Shown here: positions 52,404 through 60,916 of the stretch, one piece after another
How the letters are laid out: the number at the start of each line of letters is the position of its first letter
How positions within the stretch are numbered: the stretch's first letter is position 1
Source: an uncultured Eubacteriales bacterium
GTDB lineage: Bacteria; Bacillota; Clostridia; Oscillospirales; Acutalibacteraceae
Direction of reading: 5' to 3'
Assembly (NCBI GenBank): GCA_934444365.1
Contig: CAKSCM010000006.1
Span: 47,941-111,940, forward strand
DNA length: 64,000 bases
Position numbers and translations under genes: made by a program
Notes under the pieces: generated by a model
Database searches by the model: none
What the model saw: the letters and a program-made list of their open reading frames with translations, nothing else
Told to the model about the DNA's origin: nothing

Positions 52404-52553
52404 TCAAAACTGGTTATAAATGAATTCTGGAGCCGTTGACAAATCGGCGTACATTAAATACAAATATAAAGCCACCATCATAAGAAACACTTTGAGAACC
52501 GTAAGAAAGATTCTAAAGTTTTTATTTTTCAAAAATTCACGGAATTTATTCAT
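52404..52553 (-). CDS. dltX: DltX-like small membrane protein
   Basis: The 49-residue protein (ATG 52553, GGAGG about 8 bases upstream) has a basic N-terminus, one hydrophobic helix (about residues 14-35) and the C-terminal motif FIYNQF, which matches the FIYN(E/Q)F ending of DltX. DltX is required for D-alanine transfer to teichoic acids; its C-terminal tyrosine is proposed to relay the D-alanyl group. In Bacillus dltX is first in the operon; here it is last, 14 bp after dltD. Confidence 0.85.
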   Translation of the reverse strand: MNKFREFLKNKNFRIFLTVLKVFLMMVALYLYLMYADLSTAPEFIYNQF

Positions 52554-52567
52554 TTTCGCCTCCGCAA

Positions 52568-54109
52568 TCAATAACTGATTTTTGAAAAAGCGAAGTTATC
52601 TACCGCCACAGAAGCGATACCGACTTCGGCAAGGTCATACTCTATTTTGTAGACGCTTCCCTCTTCCAAAAAATAAGTGTTGTCAACATAATTGTCGCCC
52701 ATAGCTATCCGCAGCACATAGGATCCGGATTTGCCGGTATGCAGATAAGTCCCACTACGATGCCCCGCATTACTTGCGTTATCAAGTTCGAGCTGCTCGT
52801 GAGGAAAACTGATATTGATCGTATTAGATTTTCCACAATATGCGAATTGATACGACCCATCTTTATATAATTCCGCGCCATCTGAAAACACGGTCTTTTC
52901 CGGCGTTAGCGCTTTATAAGCGGTAGTGTCTGTAATCGGCTGATCATTGTAGAATTCATATACTGCTCGGTCCAAATAAACCCAGCCTTTCCACCCCAGG
53001 TGCATGATGTCACGCAGAAAATAAATTTCATATTCTTTCTGCGAGAAATCAGCCAATTGCACATTATATTCTTCACATATATCCCGAATCTTCTGGTAGT
53101 ATGTATTTCGATCCGCTTTTGAAAATTCAGTATAATCGTACCAACGGCCATTGACAGGAACGCTAACGATCAGCGGCTCGATATTCAATTCCTTGCACAC
53201 ATCCAGAAACAAACGAAAATCGGCGTATTCCGGAGATTCCACATAGCTTGCATCGGAATAGCTGCCTTTCAACGAAACAATTTCATCCGCCATGTAGGTG
53301 GTGTAATAATCGTCATATACGCCAAAGGCATTGTTTGTGCAGCTTTCGACACCGAGGTCTGCCGCTTTTAGCATCAATTCATTCCAATTGATATCCTCGG
53401 TTTTTACATAGCAATCTTGTTTTATTTGGGAATCCATGGATTTTAACGCACGCGCGGTTTCAAATTCTGCCTTTTCAGCTCTAAACGAGTTGTATGCGGC
53501 CATCTCCAGATGCGTCAATGGATTTAATGAGCCATGTAAATACAGCTGTTCATCTTTTTTTACCCTGGTAAGGGTTGCCGGATCCGAAGTCAGCAATTCG
53601 TTCACTCTGTTTGCTACAGCAATCCGCGTTTCTTTTGAAATGGATTCGTTTTTCAAAAACTCTACAAAATTTGTTTCTTCAAATCTGCTGCAGAATGATT
53701 CAGACGTCAGGCCGTTATATGAAAACCATTGCGGTGAGAGAATCAAAACGATTTTGTTGTTTTTAATATTATTTGATAAAGCACCAACATTAACAGCCTG
53801 CGGAACACACTGAAAATATGCGCCACCCATCAGCACCATGTTGAAATCCGAATTCCCATAGTTAAAAAGCGCCGGCGGGTAAGCCGGGCTGTTTGAAAAA
53901 GACAACTCCGACGATCCCAATACGACAATAGAGCGCTCATCAAGAACCTTATCCATCACATAATCAGAGCAATTTCTTGAGAAAACATCGTTATAATATG
54001 TAGCCTTTTCGATATTGTCGTCAAGCAGTGTTTTTGTGTGCAAATTCAATCCGATTATGCACATAAACGCACAAGCTAAAGCGGCCAATAGCAAGAATAC
54101 CTTCTTCAC
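52568..54109 (-). CDS. dltD: D-alanine transfer protein DltD
   Basis: The 513-residue protein has one N-terminal membrane helix and an extracellular SGNH-like domain. Catalytic elements: VVLGSSELSFSNSPAYPPALF (Ser in GSSE) and DIMHLGWKGWVYLD near residue 370 (Asp and His). It is about 100 residues longer than many DltD proteins, with an extra C-terminal beta region (ITDTTAYKALTPEKTVF to the end). It follows dltC by 2 bp. It passes D-alanine to lipoteichoic or wall teichoic acid. Confidence 0.9.
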   Translation of the reverse strand: MKKVFLLLAALACAFMCIIGLNLHTKTLLDDNIEKATYYNDVFSRNCSDYVMDKVLDERSIVVLGSSELSFSNSPAYPPALFNYGNSDFNMVLMGGAYFQCVPQAVNVGALSNNIKNNKIVLILSPQWFSYNGLTSESFCSRFEETNFVEFLKNESISKETRIAVANRVNELLTSDPATLTRVKKDEQLYLHGSLNPLTHLEMAAYNSFRAEKAEFETARALKSMDSQIKQDCYVKTEDINWNELMLKAADLGVESCTNNAFGVYDDYYTTYMADEIVSLKGSYSDASYVESPEYADFRLFLDVCKELNIEPLIVSVPVNGRWYDYTEFSKADRNTYYQKIRDICEEYNVQLADFSQKEYEIYFLRDIMHLGWKGWVYLDRAVYEFYNDQPITDTTAYKALTPEKTVFSDGAELYKDGSYQFAYCGKSNTINISFPHEQLELDNASNAGHRSGTYLHTGKSGSYVLRIAMGDNYVDNTYFLEEGSVYKIEYDLAEVGIASVAVDNFAFSKISY

Positions 54110-54111
54110 GG

Positions 54112-54342
54112 TTACATACGCTCCTTAACTAAAGCGATAATTCTATTTGGCGTATCAATATCCGCCCGCTGAATCTCAGAGGGGGCAATAACTACATTAA
54201 AATTGTCCTCGATGGCAAACAACAAATCCGCGAATGCCAAAGAGTCCAGCAGTCCCGAATCAAAGAGTTCTCCGTCAAGATTTGTTTTTACGCTGTCATC
54301 GTCGCAAACCTCAGCCAAAATATCCAACAATTTTTCTTCCAT
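54112..54342 (-). CDS. dltC: D-alanyl carrier protein DltC
   Basis: The 76-residue acyl carrier protein has the phosphopantetheine site LFDSGLLDSLAF with Ser34. DltA charges it with D-alanine. The frame opens at 54387, but ATG 54342 follows GGAGG by about 8 bases and gives the normal length; the extension lies within dltB's 3' end. It is placed between dltB and dltD as in other dlt operons. Confidence 0.92.
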   Translation of the reverse strand: MEEKLLDILAEVCDDDSVKTNLDGELFDSGLLDSLAFADLLFAIEDNFNVVIAPSEIQRADIDTPNRIIALVKERM

Positions 54343-54359
54343 TTTTTCGTCCTCCATTT

Positions 54360-55535
54360 TTAAAGTCGTGTAAGGATTATATCCCAAACCTCCGTCAAAT
54401 ACCCGGAGAAAATCAAAAATCCCAGCATTACAATGTTAAGGTTTATAAACCACGAGCAAACCATATAGCATTTATTGTTCCTGTATTTTTTATAGAACTT
54501 GGACTTTTTCTGATATACTTCAACCACCGCAAGAAGAATTCCGTGGTAAAGACCGTAAAGAATATAATGTCCCTCCAGACCGTGCCATACGCCCATAATC
54601 AACATATTCAGCACCAATCCCACAGACGCGCCGATCAGTCGATTTGAAAAGCGTTTTTTTCTGGCAGAATCCACCATAAAACGAGTGAAAATAAAGTCTC
54701 TGAACCAGGAGGATAATGTAATGTGCCATCTGTTCCAGAAATCTTTAATGTCAACGCTTAAAAAAGGTTTATTAAAGTTGTCCGGCGTTTTAATTCCAAG
54801 CAAGTAACTGGTGCCAACAGCCATAGCACTATACCCGGCAAAGTCAAAAAACAAATATAGGCCGTAAACGTAAGCATATCCAACCAGATATATAGGCCGG
54901 TGTTTTCCTGCAAAATAAGTCTGCAGAAGGTAATAGAAAAAACCCGAACAAGCAACTTTATAGAATATACCGAGAATGATCTTATACAAACCCTTCCACA
55001 GCAATTCAATATATTCCTGACGGGACCAGATCTTATTATCATCCTCTGCAAATCGTCTGCTTCTGTCAATGGGACCGGAACTAAGACATGGGAAAAAAAT
55101 CAGGAATTCTATGAACTGAAATTCATCTATTTCTTTTATCACGCCGTCATAGCACTCAATGACGACTTGAATGATTTTAAAGCAAATATAAGATATTCCT
55201 AAAAAACCTAATACACTATATCCTCCGAGACCACCCACTTTATACGCCAACAACGGCAGCAGACTCAGGAATACAGCATGGCCATAAATATACTTATTTC
55301 TCCCATATTTTTTTCGAAGGTATAGATAAATCTTCACCAAATATGTGGCAAAAATAACATAGCCTATCAGATAGAGCAGCTGTACCTTTGTTGAGCCGTA
55401 TACCTCCCAGATAAAAAACAAGGATATGAGCCATCTGTACCATTTTAATTTTTTCTCTGATAATCCCAGAAAGACCGCTGGAATCAAAAGAATAAACAGC
55501 GCTATGAAAAAATCACATCCGGAAAAAAAGCTCAT
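54360..55535 (-). CDS. dltB: D-alanyl transfer membrane protein DltB (MBOAT family)
   Basis: The 391-residue integral membrane O-acyltransferase has about ten helices and MBOAT signatures: FFDFAGYSAMAVGTSYLLGI, NKPFLSVDIKDFWNRWHITLSSWFRDFIF (recognised as DFWNRWHITLSSW) and the catalytic histidine in MGVWHGLEGHYILYGLYHG. It moves D-alanine from DltC across the membrane. Its ATG overlaps the dltA stop by 4 bp. Confidence 0.93.
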   Translation of the reverse strand: MSFFSGCDFFIALFILLIPAVFLGLSEKKLKWYRWLISLFFIWEVYGSTKVQLLYLIGYVIFATYLVKIYLYLRKKYGRNKYIYGHAVFLSLLPLLAYKVGGLGGYSVLGFLGISYICFKIIQVVIECYDGVIKEIDEFQFIEFLIFFPCLSSGPIDRSRRFAEDDNKIWSRQEYIELLWKGLYKIILGIFYKVACSGFFYYLLQTYFAGKHRPIYLVGYAYVYGLYLFFDFAGYSAMAVGTSYLLGIKTPDNFNKPFLSVDIKDFWNRWHITLSSWFRDFIFTRFMVDSARKKRFSNRLIGASVGLVLNMLIMGVWHGLEGHYILYGLYHGILLAVVEVYQKKSKFYKKYRNNKCYMVCSWFINLNIVMLGFLIFSGYLTEVWDIILTRL

Positions 55536-57058
55536 AAAACTCCTCCCACAGCCTTACGATCTATCTTCCCGTTATTGGTGCGTGGAATATCGGAAAGAAA
55601 TTTGATCTTCTTGGGAATCATGTACTCCGGCAAGGTCATTTTAAGCTTGTTTTTGATGCTTTCTACAGCCATTTTTTCATCCTCCGGCTTTTCAGACAAA
55701 ACCACACCGGCCACTAAACTTGAGACCTTGCTGTCTCTGTACTTGGGCAAAACCACCGCTTGTATGATACCATAAATTTTAAGCAGGTTGCTTTCAATAT
55801 CCTCCAATTCGATTCTATACCCGTGAAGCTTAACTTGATTGTCGATCCGCCCGCAATAGTGGAGCATGCCGTCTATAATGTATCCCTCATCACCGGTTCT
55901 GTAAAATCTGTACTCCAGGCCATTTATTGTTGTGCGGCCGAAGGAGCTCTTATTCTTCTCTTTATTGTTCCAATATCCAACACTTACGGAATCGCCAATA
56001 ATAATGATCTCGCCTTTTTCCCCATCGGGTACATCATTACCGCTTTTATCTACTATTCGCAGCCAAGTTCCATCTTTCGGTCTGCCGACCGGCAGCGGAG
56101 AGTACTTCTCGTTAATCTCATCGGTCACATTGACCTCCGTAATTGCACAGGTAGATTCTGTTGGTCCGTATGTGTTGACCACATTTGCCGCCGGAAAGCG
56201 TTTTTTCAGACGGCTTACGGTTTTATTAGTCAATATTTCTCCGCAAAACAGGAAATCCGTAAGACCGGGAAGAAGGTCTTCGGAGAATATAGGATCAGAT
56301 AGGCATACATCCGCAAAAGAGGGCGTAGAAACCCATTTGTTGATGCCGGATCCGCTCAATGCTTTATATAGAAGTTTCATATCAGTCTGCACGGTTTTTC
56401 CGAGAGCAAAGAGAGTGCCTCCAGTATATAAACACAGGTACAAATCCATAACCGACAAGTCAAAAGAAAATGGAGCCTGATTCATAAAAGTATATGCTTC
56501 TTCTTTTGCTGTACCGCTTCCCAGGCAAAGAGCCCATTTGATAAAATTATCCAGACATTCTCTTGTTATCTGTACTCCCTTGGGCGTTCCTGTGCTGCCA
56601 GAGGTAAAAATAATATAAAACACATCTTCTGCGGCAACATAATTTGAACTATCCACTCTCCCGTCAACCGTAGAAATAATTTCGTTGATATCCTGTAGGC
56701 CCTTTATTCGATCATTATCAATTTCCAACGGCTCGGTGGTTAGAATAATCTCCGGTTCAACTTCTTGGATAATGGCTTCCGTTCTGGACAGCGGCACGTT
56801 TACATCAATAGGGCAGTATGCTCTTCCGGATTTAACACAAGCCAAAAAACAAACAAGCATCATCGGATGCTTGTGCCCGTAAACAATGATTGGCTTGTAT
56901 GTTTTTAGCTCTTTCGTCAAATAATATGCCAGTTTATCCGAAAAAGCATCCAGTTCTCCCCACGTCATAGTCATTTCCCCAAAGTCATATTGGGCGCGCA
57001 TTACAACTCGTTCAGGATGCTTAGTAGAATTCAGCTTGATTCTTTCCAATATTGTCAT
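55532..57058 (-). CDS. dltA: D-alanine--D-alanyl carrier protein ligase DltA
   Basis: The 508-residue adenylate-forming enzyme activates D-alanine and loads DltC. Motifs: IIFTSGSTGTPKGVQITREC (A3), NTYGPTESTCAITEV (A5), YRTGDEGYI, GRIDNQVKLHGYRIELEDIE and RTNNGKIDRKAV with the catalytic lysine. It is the first gene of dltA-B-C-D-X, behind a consensus promoter. The operon reads as more AT-rich than neighbours, by eye, which could reflect transfer. Confidence 0.94.
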   Translation of the reverse strand: MTILERIKLNSTKHPERVVMRAQYDFGEMTMTWGELDAFSDKLAYYLTKELKTYKPIIVYGHKHPMMLVCFLACVKSGRAYCPIDVNVPLSRTEAIIQEVEPEIILTTEPLEIDNDRIKGLQDINEIISTVDGRVDSSNYVAAEDVFYIIFTSGSTGTPKGVQITRECLDNFIKWALCLGSGTAKEEAYTFMNQAPFSFDLSVMDLYLCLYTGGTLFALGKTVQTDMKLLYKALSGSGINKWVSTPSFADVCLSDPIFSEDLLPGLTDFLFCGEILTNKTVSRLKKRFPAANVVNTYGPTESTCAITEVNVTDEINEKYSPLPVGRPKDGTWLRIVDKSGNDVPDGEKGEIIIIGDSVSVGYWNNKEKNKSSFGRTTINGLEYRFYRTGDEGYIIDGMLHYCGRIDNQVKLHGYRIELEDIESNLLKIYGIIQAVVLPKYRDSKVSSLVAGVVLSEKPEDEKMAVESIKNKLKMTLPEYMIPKKIKFLSDIPRTNNGKIDRKAVGGVL

Positions 57059-57175
57059 AGTTGTTCTCCTCGTTTTTACTCGCTGGCAGCCTTTTCCTTA
57101 CCGTGAACCGCCTCTGCTCCTTATTCACTTAATGTGTATTTTTGCAAATTATAATTCGAATTCCATAACATTGCC

Positions 57176-57204
57176 ATTATACTATCAAATTCCCAAAATA
57201 TCAA
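57176..57204 (-). promoter_or_regulatory. Sigma-A promoter of the dlt operon
   Basis: Minus-strand -35 TTGATA (57199-57204), 17-bp spacer and -10 TATAAT (57176-57181). Confidence 0.82.
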
Positions 57205-57313
57205 CCATTTTTCCCATTTAATTTGGTTTACTGCAATTTGCAAAAGTACACATTTCGGTTTTTGGGGGCAAAATTTGTTCAGGTAGTATTTTCATATACG
57301 ACGGCCTTGCTGT

Positions 57314-57365
57314 AAAAACGCCGACACTATCGCTGGTCAGAGTATCATGCGATAGTGTCGTTTTT
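57314..57365. terminator. Bidirectional terminator between the Rhs array and the dlt operon
   Basis: CGACACTATCGC (57322-57333) pairs perfectly with GCGATAGTGTCG (57349-57360); T runs lie on both strands. It marks the downstream end of the Rhs cassette array. Confidence 0.88.
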
Positions 57366-57388
57366 CGTCCGCCATGTTTTTATATGCC

Positions 57389-57925
57389 TCATAAAAAATT
57401 ATTTGTCAGCGGGAGCATGGGTCTGGCGAATTTGACACCCTTGGCTTTTGCCGCGACGATGCCATCAACCTGCCGCCGGCGGCCGTAGTCCCACTCGAGG
57501 TCGCTGCCGAAATACTTTTTCGGGTTGCCTATTGCGTCGTAGGTGTTGGCAGGCGTAGTATATGTGCGGTCGCCCGAGGAATCGTGGATGACCCTCGTGT
57601 AGGACGTCAGCTCATCCTTCCAAAGATCGTTATTGTAGCTATAGGTGTAGGTCCTCGTCGGGGTTTCCACCTTGAATATATGATCCTTGAGAGAAATTTC
57701 CACCGGGTACTCGGTCTTGGTCGTGATGTTACCATTTAGATCGTAGGTGTAGGTAATACATTTTTGCTCCGGCCGCGAGCATTCCTCTGTCAGCTGGCCG
57801 AGCTCATCGTATTCGTAGGTATAGGTTTGTATGTGCTGAACATCGTCATTATTCTGCTTTTTGCTGTCGTCCACGTAGTAGACATAACAACATAGCATTG
57901 TTAAATATGCAACGCTCGCTTCCAT
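57389..57925 (-). pseudogene. Truncated orphan Rhs module joined to a serine-recombinase fragment
   Basis: The 178-residue frame starts in the 123-bp element (32-33 residues, YLTMLCCYVYY), enters the Rhs core at YTYEYDELGQLTEE and follows it to EWDYGR, where the parent continues QLRRFYSG. Instead it reads RRQVDGIVAAKAKGVKFARP, which matches the end of the catalytic domain of serine resolvases/invertases (typically RQ-GIAAAKARGVKFGRP), then stops. So it is a fusion of two truncated genes, with no toxin tip. No immunity gene follows. Almost certainly non-functional as a toxin. Confidence 0.8.
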
Positions 57926-57939
57926 ACAAACCTACACCT
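57817..57939 (-). repeat. 123-bp inverted-repeat start element, copy A
   Basis: Bounded by AGGTATAGGTTTGTATG (57817-57833) and CATACAAACCTACACCT (57923-57939), 17-bp inverted repeats with one mismatch. The minus-strand left repeat carries the ribosome site and the ATG of the following Rhs frame. It begins 18 bp after the preceding lipoprotein gene. Confidence 0.85.
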
Positions 57940-57956
57940 CTAATTGTAAAAAACTA

Positions 57957-58463
57957 TTACTCGCAAGCTTCTGTTGCAATTCTGCTACAATCATTACCGT
58001 CAATCAAAACATTTACCGCCATAAAAATTGATCTTTTCCCATTTGTCGGGGTGTCTACTGCATGTGAATAAGCAATGAGCCATTCATTTCTTTGTGTGTA
58101 ATGAGTAATATTTATCATATTATATCCCAACCATTCTCCATTTTCCTGTTTTTCTCGTAAAATTTGCCTTGCTATTGTTGCTGCCCGTCCTTTATTTGTA
58201 AGTGTTTTTTCGTTCTTTAAAAATGGATGTTCTTCTAAAAAATGCTCACTAGACGGCAAAAATTCTTCCCAATTACAAACAGACTCGTTATCATACGCAG
58301 TATTTATAATAAGTTCTTCTTTTTCAATCGTCACACTGCTTGACTTATCCGCCGAACAGCCACAGTTGCTGCAAACCGAAGAACCATCGTTGTTTTGGGC
58401 ATTTTCACAACCGGAAAGCAATAAAATAAACAATACCGTAAATAAAGCAATTATTTTCCTCAT
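57957..58463 (-). CDS. Lipoprotein, probable immunity partner of the DUF4329-like Rhs tip
   Basis: The 168-residue protein has a lipoprotein signal with lipobox LLSGC, a short Cys-rich stretch (CSNCGCSA) and a soluble domain (NKGRAATIARQILREKQENGEWLGYNMINITHYTQRNEW, seen as IARQILREKQ and ITHYTQRNEW). No family is recognised. It starts 29 bp after the orphan Rhs gene and ends 18 bp before element A, so it occupies the immunity position. Extracellular anchoring suits protection from a toxin acting outside the membrane. The role is inferred from position. Confidence 0.65.
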   Translation of the reverse strand: MRKIIALFTVLFILLLSGCENAQNNDGSSVCSNCGCSADKSSSVTIEKEELIINTAYDNESVCNWEEFLPSSEHFLEEHPFLKNEKTLTNKGRAATIARQILREKQENGEWLGYNMINITHYTQRNEWLIAYSHAVDTPTNGKRSIFMAVNVLIDGNDCSRIATEACE

Positions 58464-58492
58464 GGTGCATTCCTCCTTTTATAGTTAATCGG

Positions 58493-59905
58493 TTAAGGCG
58501 TAGGCCAAATTTTGCGGTGACACTCAAAGCCTTTATCATCTTGAGTAGCTAAGTGGCTGTACCATGAACTTTTAAACTGATTAACAAGTGCAGATTTTTC
58601 TGCTGCCGTAAGAGGAGCCAGACTAATCGATCCATGGGCAGTAATTTGTTTTGTTCGCGGGTCGTATTTTTGCAAAACTAAATTCGGGCCAATCAAATAA
58701 CTATCAATTTCTATTTTGTCTGCAATAGTAATATCGCCATACTTACCATTTCGTCCTGAAAAATATATACTATTGGGATGCGTATGTATTGTTGCTATTC
58801 GCGTCGCATTCCACGGTATTATCGCATCATCGCAACATACTTCGTGCGGTCCGCCTTTAACGGGTAATGCGTACCCATATGTAGTTACTCCGTTATGCTC
58901 AGTTGCATATATTGCTGAGCCATATTCATGCCTAATGTACAGACTTGAAGCATAATATGCCTCTCCAAAAGCTCTGGCAGCCTCATCCGCCGTAGCATAA
59001 GGACCTATTTTCTCATACGGTCCATGGTGCGGTTCTAAATAGCCGACCGCCATTTTACGTTGCGCGGGACCGTCACCTCTGTAATCGCAAATAACAAGCA
59101 TTCCCCCTGTGTAATCAGCAAATATTACGGGGTTGTTGTTGCAATACAAGAACATATTGGTGCTCAAAAGTCCCTGGCCGGTAGAAACGTAGCCGTCTGC
59201 ATTAAGGAATCTGCCTGTATTAGGGTCGTAGAAGCGGGACTGGAGCCAGTAGAGCTGGTTCTCGGCGTCGTAATAGTAACCTCTGTAGCGGAAGGGGTTA
59301 ATGTTGGCCGGGTTGGTGTGGTCGGTAAGGCTCGGCGTTCCGTTCGGGCCTACTGTCGAGAGCACCTTGCCCCATGAATTATAGGTGTAGCTGCACTTTA
59401 TCGCTCCGGTGGAATCGGCCATCGCCACAATGTCGCCCTGCAGGTTTTTAATAAAGTAATACTGGGCCGTTGTGACCGTCGGGTTAGAGGCATTTCCGGT
59501 CGTGGTCGTGACGTTCATGCCGACCGGCGAGCCGGATTCGTCGTAATCGAACCAGGCGTCAAAGCCCTGTCCGGTACGCCTTATGAGCGTCGTCCCGTCG
59601 TAGAAGTTTTCGTACGAATAATTGATGGGGTAGTCGGGAATTGTGTTGTAGGTTACCGCCTGCTTTATCAGCATTCCGTCGGCGTTGTAGCTGTAGGTTG
59701 TGTCGTACAGTCCCGAATAAAAGCGTCTGAGCTGCCGGCCGTAGTCCCATTCGAGGTCGCTGCCGAAATATTTTGTCGGGTTGCCTATTGCGTCGTAGGT
59801 GTTGGCCTGTATGTGCTGAACATCGTCATTATTCTGCTTTTCGCTGTCATCTATGTAGTAGACATAACAACATAGCATTGTTAAATATGCAGTGCTCGTT
59901 TTCAT
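58493..59905 (-). CDS. Orphan Rhs module with DUF4329/JAB-like C-terminal tip
   Basis: The 470-residue frame opens in element B (32 residues with YLTMLCCYVYY), enters the Rhs core at NTYDAIGNPTKYFGS, and carries it through the conserved end FRYRGYYYDAENQLYWLQSRFYDPNTGRF. After the junction comes a unique tip (about 285-470) with KIGPYATADEAARAFGEAYY and RIATIHTHPNSIYFSGRNGKYGDITIAD, the HTHP...D arrangement of DUF4329/JAB-like domains found at Rhs C-termini. No signal peptide or encapsulating N-terminus is present. A lipoprotein gene follows. Confidence 0.8.
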   Translation of the reverse strand: MKTSTAYLTMLCCYVYYIDDSEKQNNDDVQHIQANTYDAIGNPTKYFGSDLEWDYGRQLRRFYSGLYDTTYSYNADGMLIKQAVTYNTIPDYPINYSYENFYDGTTLIRRTGQGFDAWFDYDESGSPVGMNVTTTTGNASNPTVTTAQYYFIKNLQGDIVAMADSTGAIKCSYTYNSWGKVLSTVGPNGTPSLTDHTNPANINPFRYRGYYYDAENQLYWLQSRFYDPNTGRFLNADGYVSTGQGLLSTNMFLYCNNNPVIFADYTGGMLVICDYRGDGPAQRKMAVGYLEPHHGPYEKIGPYATADEAARAFGEAYYASSLYIRHEYGSAIYATEHNGVTTYGYALPVKGGPHEVCCDDAIIPWNATRIATIHTHPNSIYFSGRNGKYGDITIADKIEIDSYLIGPNLVLQKYDPRTKQITAHGSISLAPLTAAEKSALVNQFKSSWYSHLATQDDKGFECHRKIWPTP

Positions 59906-59919
59906 ACAAACCTACACCT
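59797..59919 (-). repeat. 123-bp inverted-repeat start element, copy B
   Basis: Bounded by AGGTGTTGGCCTGTATG (59797-59813) and CATACAAACCTACACCT (59903-59919). The left (plus-coordinate) arm diverges at three to four positions because it blends into the Rhs core codons for NTYD. Same length and internal sequence as copies A and C; it begins 40 bp after the preceding lipoprotein gene. Confidence 0.83.
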
Positions 59920-59958
59920 GACTCACCGCTAATTAAATAGTTTTTTCTTAAAAGCTAT

Positions 59959-60912
59959 TTAATAAAGCAAAACCTTTTGATTATCTCCCTTTGAATCGGT
60001 ATAGTAAAAATATCCGTTATAAATTCTCTTACCGCTGCTGTAATCGCTGAATACTGCCGCAACCGAAACTGCGGCATCTGACGGATCGTACTGCATAAGG
60101 ATGTTGGCATCGCCGCGAACCACATAAAACAATTTATGATCGTACGAAAAAAGAGAAGCCTCATTAATATCGGAGTTTTCATCGATCAGGGTGCTTTCTC
60201 CATCCCGATAACGATAAAGCCCGTCGGGATTTCGCTTGTAATAATACATTACATCATCAACAAAAACAAAATTCTTATAAAGGTTTTTCGGGTTCTCGTT
60301 ACCGTTTTCGGTTTTTGCCGGCCGCAATAAAGCTGATGTTTCACCGCTACGGGCATTCATTTTGAAAATCGTGCCTTCTCTGCCGGAAAAATAAACGTCA
60401 TCACCGCTTTGGCCGATATTCCGGGCGTCATCACAAACCTTTTTTATCTCTTTTTTCTTAAGATCATAGCGGTAAAATTCAAAACTCATTTGAATAAAAA
60501 GCAGGTCGTCAACAATACAAAAGCCCCATACCGGCTCATTATCATATTTCTGCAGCGAGCTTGCTTGCAACACCACCGAATAATCATCGCCCGTATTTTT
60601 TACCCGGCATATATTCTGATCGCTGCCGATAAAATAAAGCATGGAATCGGAAAGGACTAAATTATATATGTAATCCTCGCTCCTGATAAGTTTTATATCC
60701 CGGCTTGATTTATTTTGTCCGTAAAGCTCAAATCCGGACGATGTTTCCTCGTAATAATATCCGTTTTCGGCATCTTCGCACATATACACCGTTTTCCCAA
60801 CCGGCTCTTTGGCGGCGGATGATGGTACACCTAGACCGTCCGGTTTTACAGGCGCCGTACACCCTGTAAAAATAAAAATCAATAAAACGAATAAAACAAA
60901 AAATTTTTTCAT
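59959..60912 (-). CDS. Beta-propeller-like lipoprotein, probable immunity partner of the GH75-like Rhs tip
   Basis: The 317-residue protein has a lipoprotein signal with lipobox FTGC and a repeated beta pattern with DUF5050-like strands (NGYYYEETSSGFELYG, DSMLYFIGSDQNICRV, DDVYFSGREGTIFKMNA, GYFYYTDSKGDNQ), suggesting a beta-propeller at the cell surface. ATG 60912 lies 4-5 bases past the Rhs stop and overlaps its ribosome site (AGGTGAT), so translation is coupled to the toxin gene. The longer frame to 60990 is rejected. Immunity role is inferred from coupling and surface location. Confidence 0.7.
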   Translation of the reverse strand: MKKFFVLFVLLIFIFTGCTAPVKPDGLGVPSSAAKEPVGKTVYMCEDAENGYYYEETSSGFELYGQNKSSRDIKLIRSEDYIYNLVLSDSMLYFIGSDQNICRVKNTGDDYSVVLQASSLQKYDNEPVWGFCIVDDLLFIQMSFEFYRYDLKKKEIKKVCDDARNIGQSGDDVYFSGREGTIFKMNARSGETSALLRPAKTENGNENPKNLYKNFVFVDDVMYYYKRNPDGLYRYRDGESTLIDENSDINEASLFSYDHKLFYVVRGDANILMQYDPSDAAVSVAAVFSDYSSGKRIYNGYFYYTDSKGDNQKVLLY

Positions 60913-60916
60913 TTTA

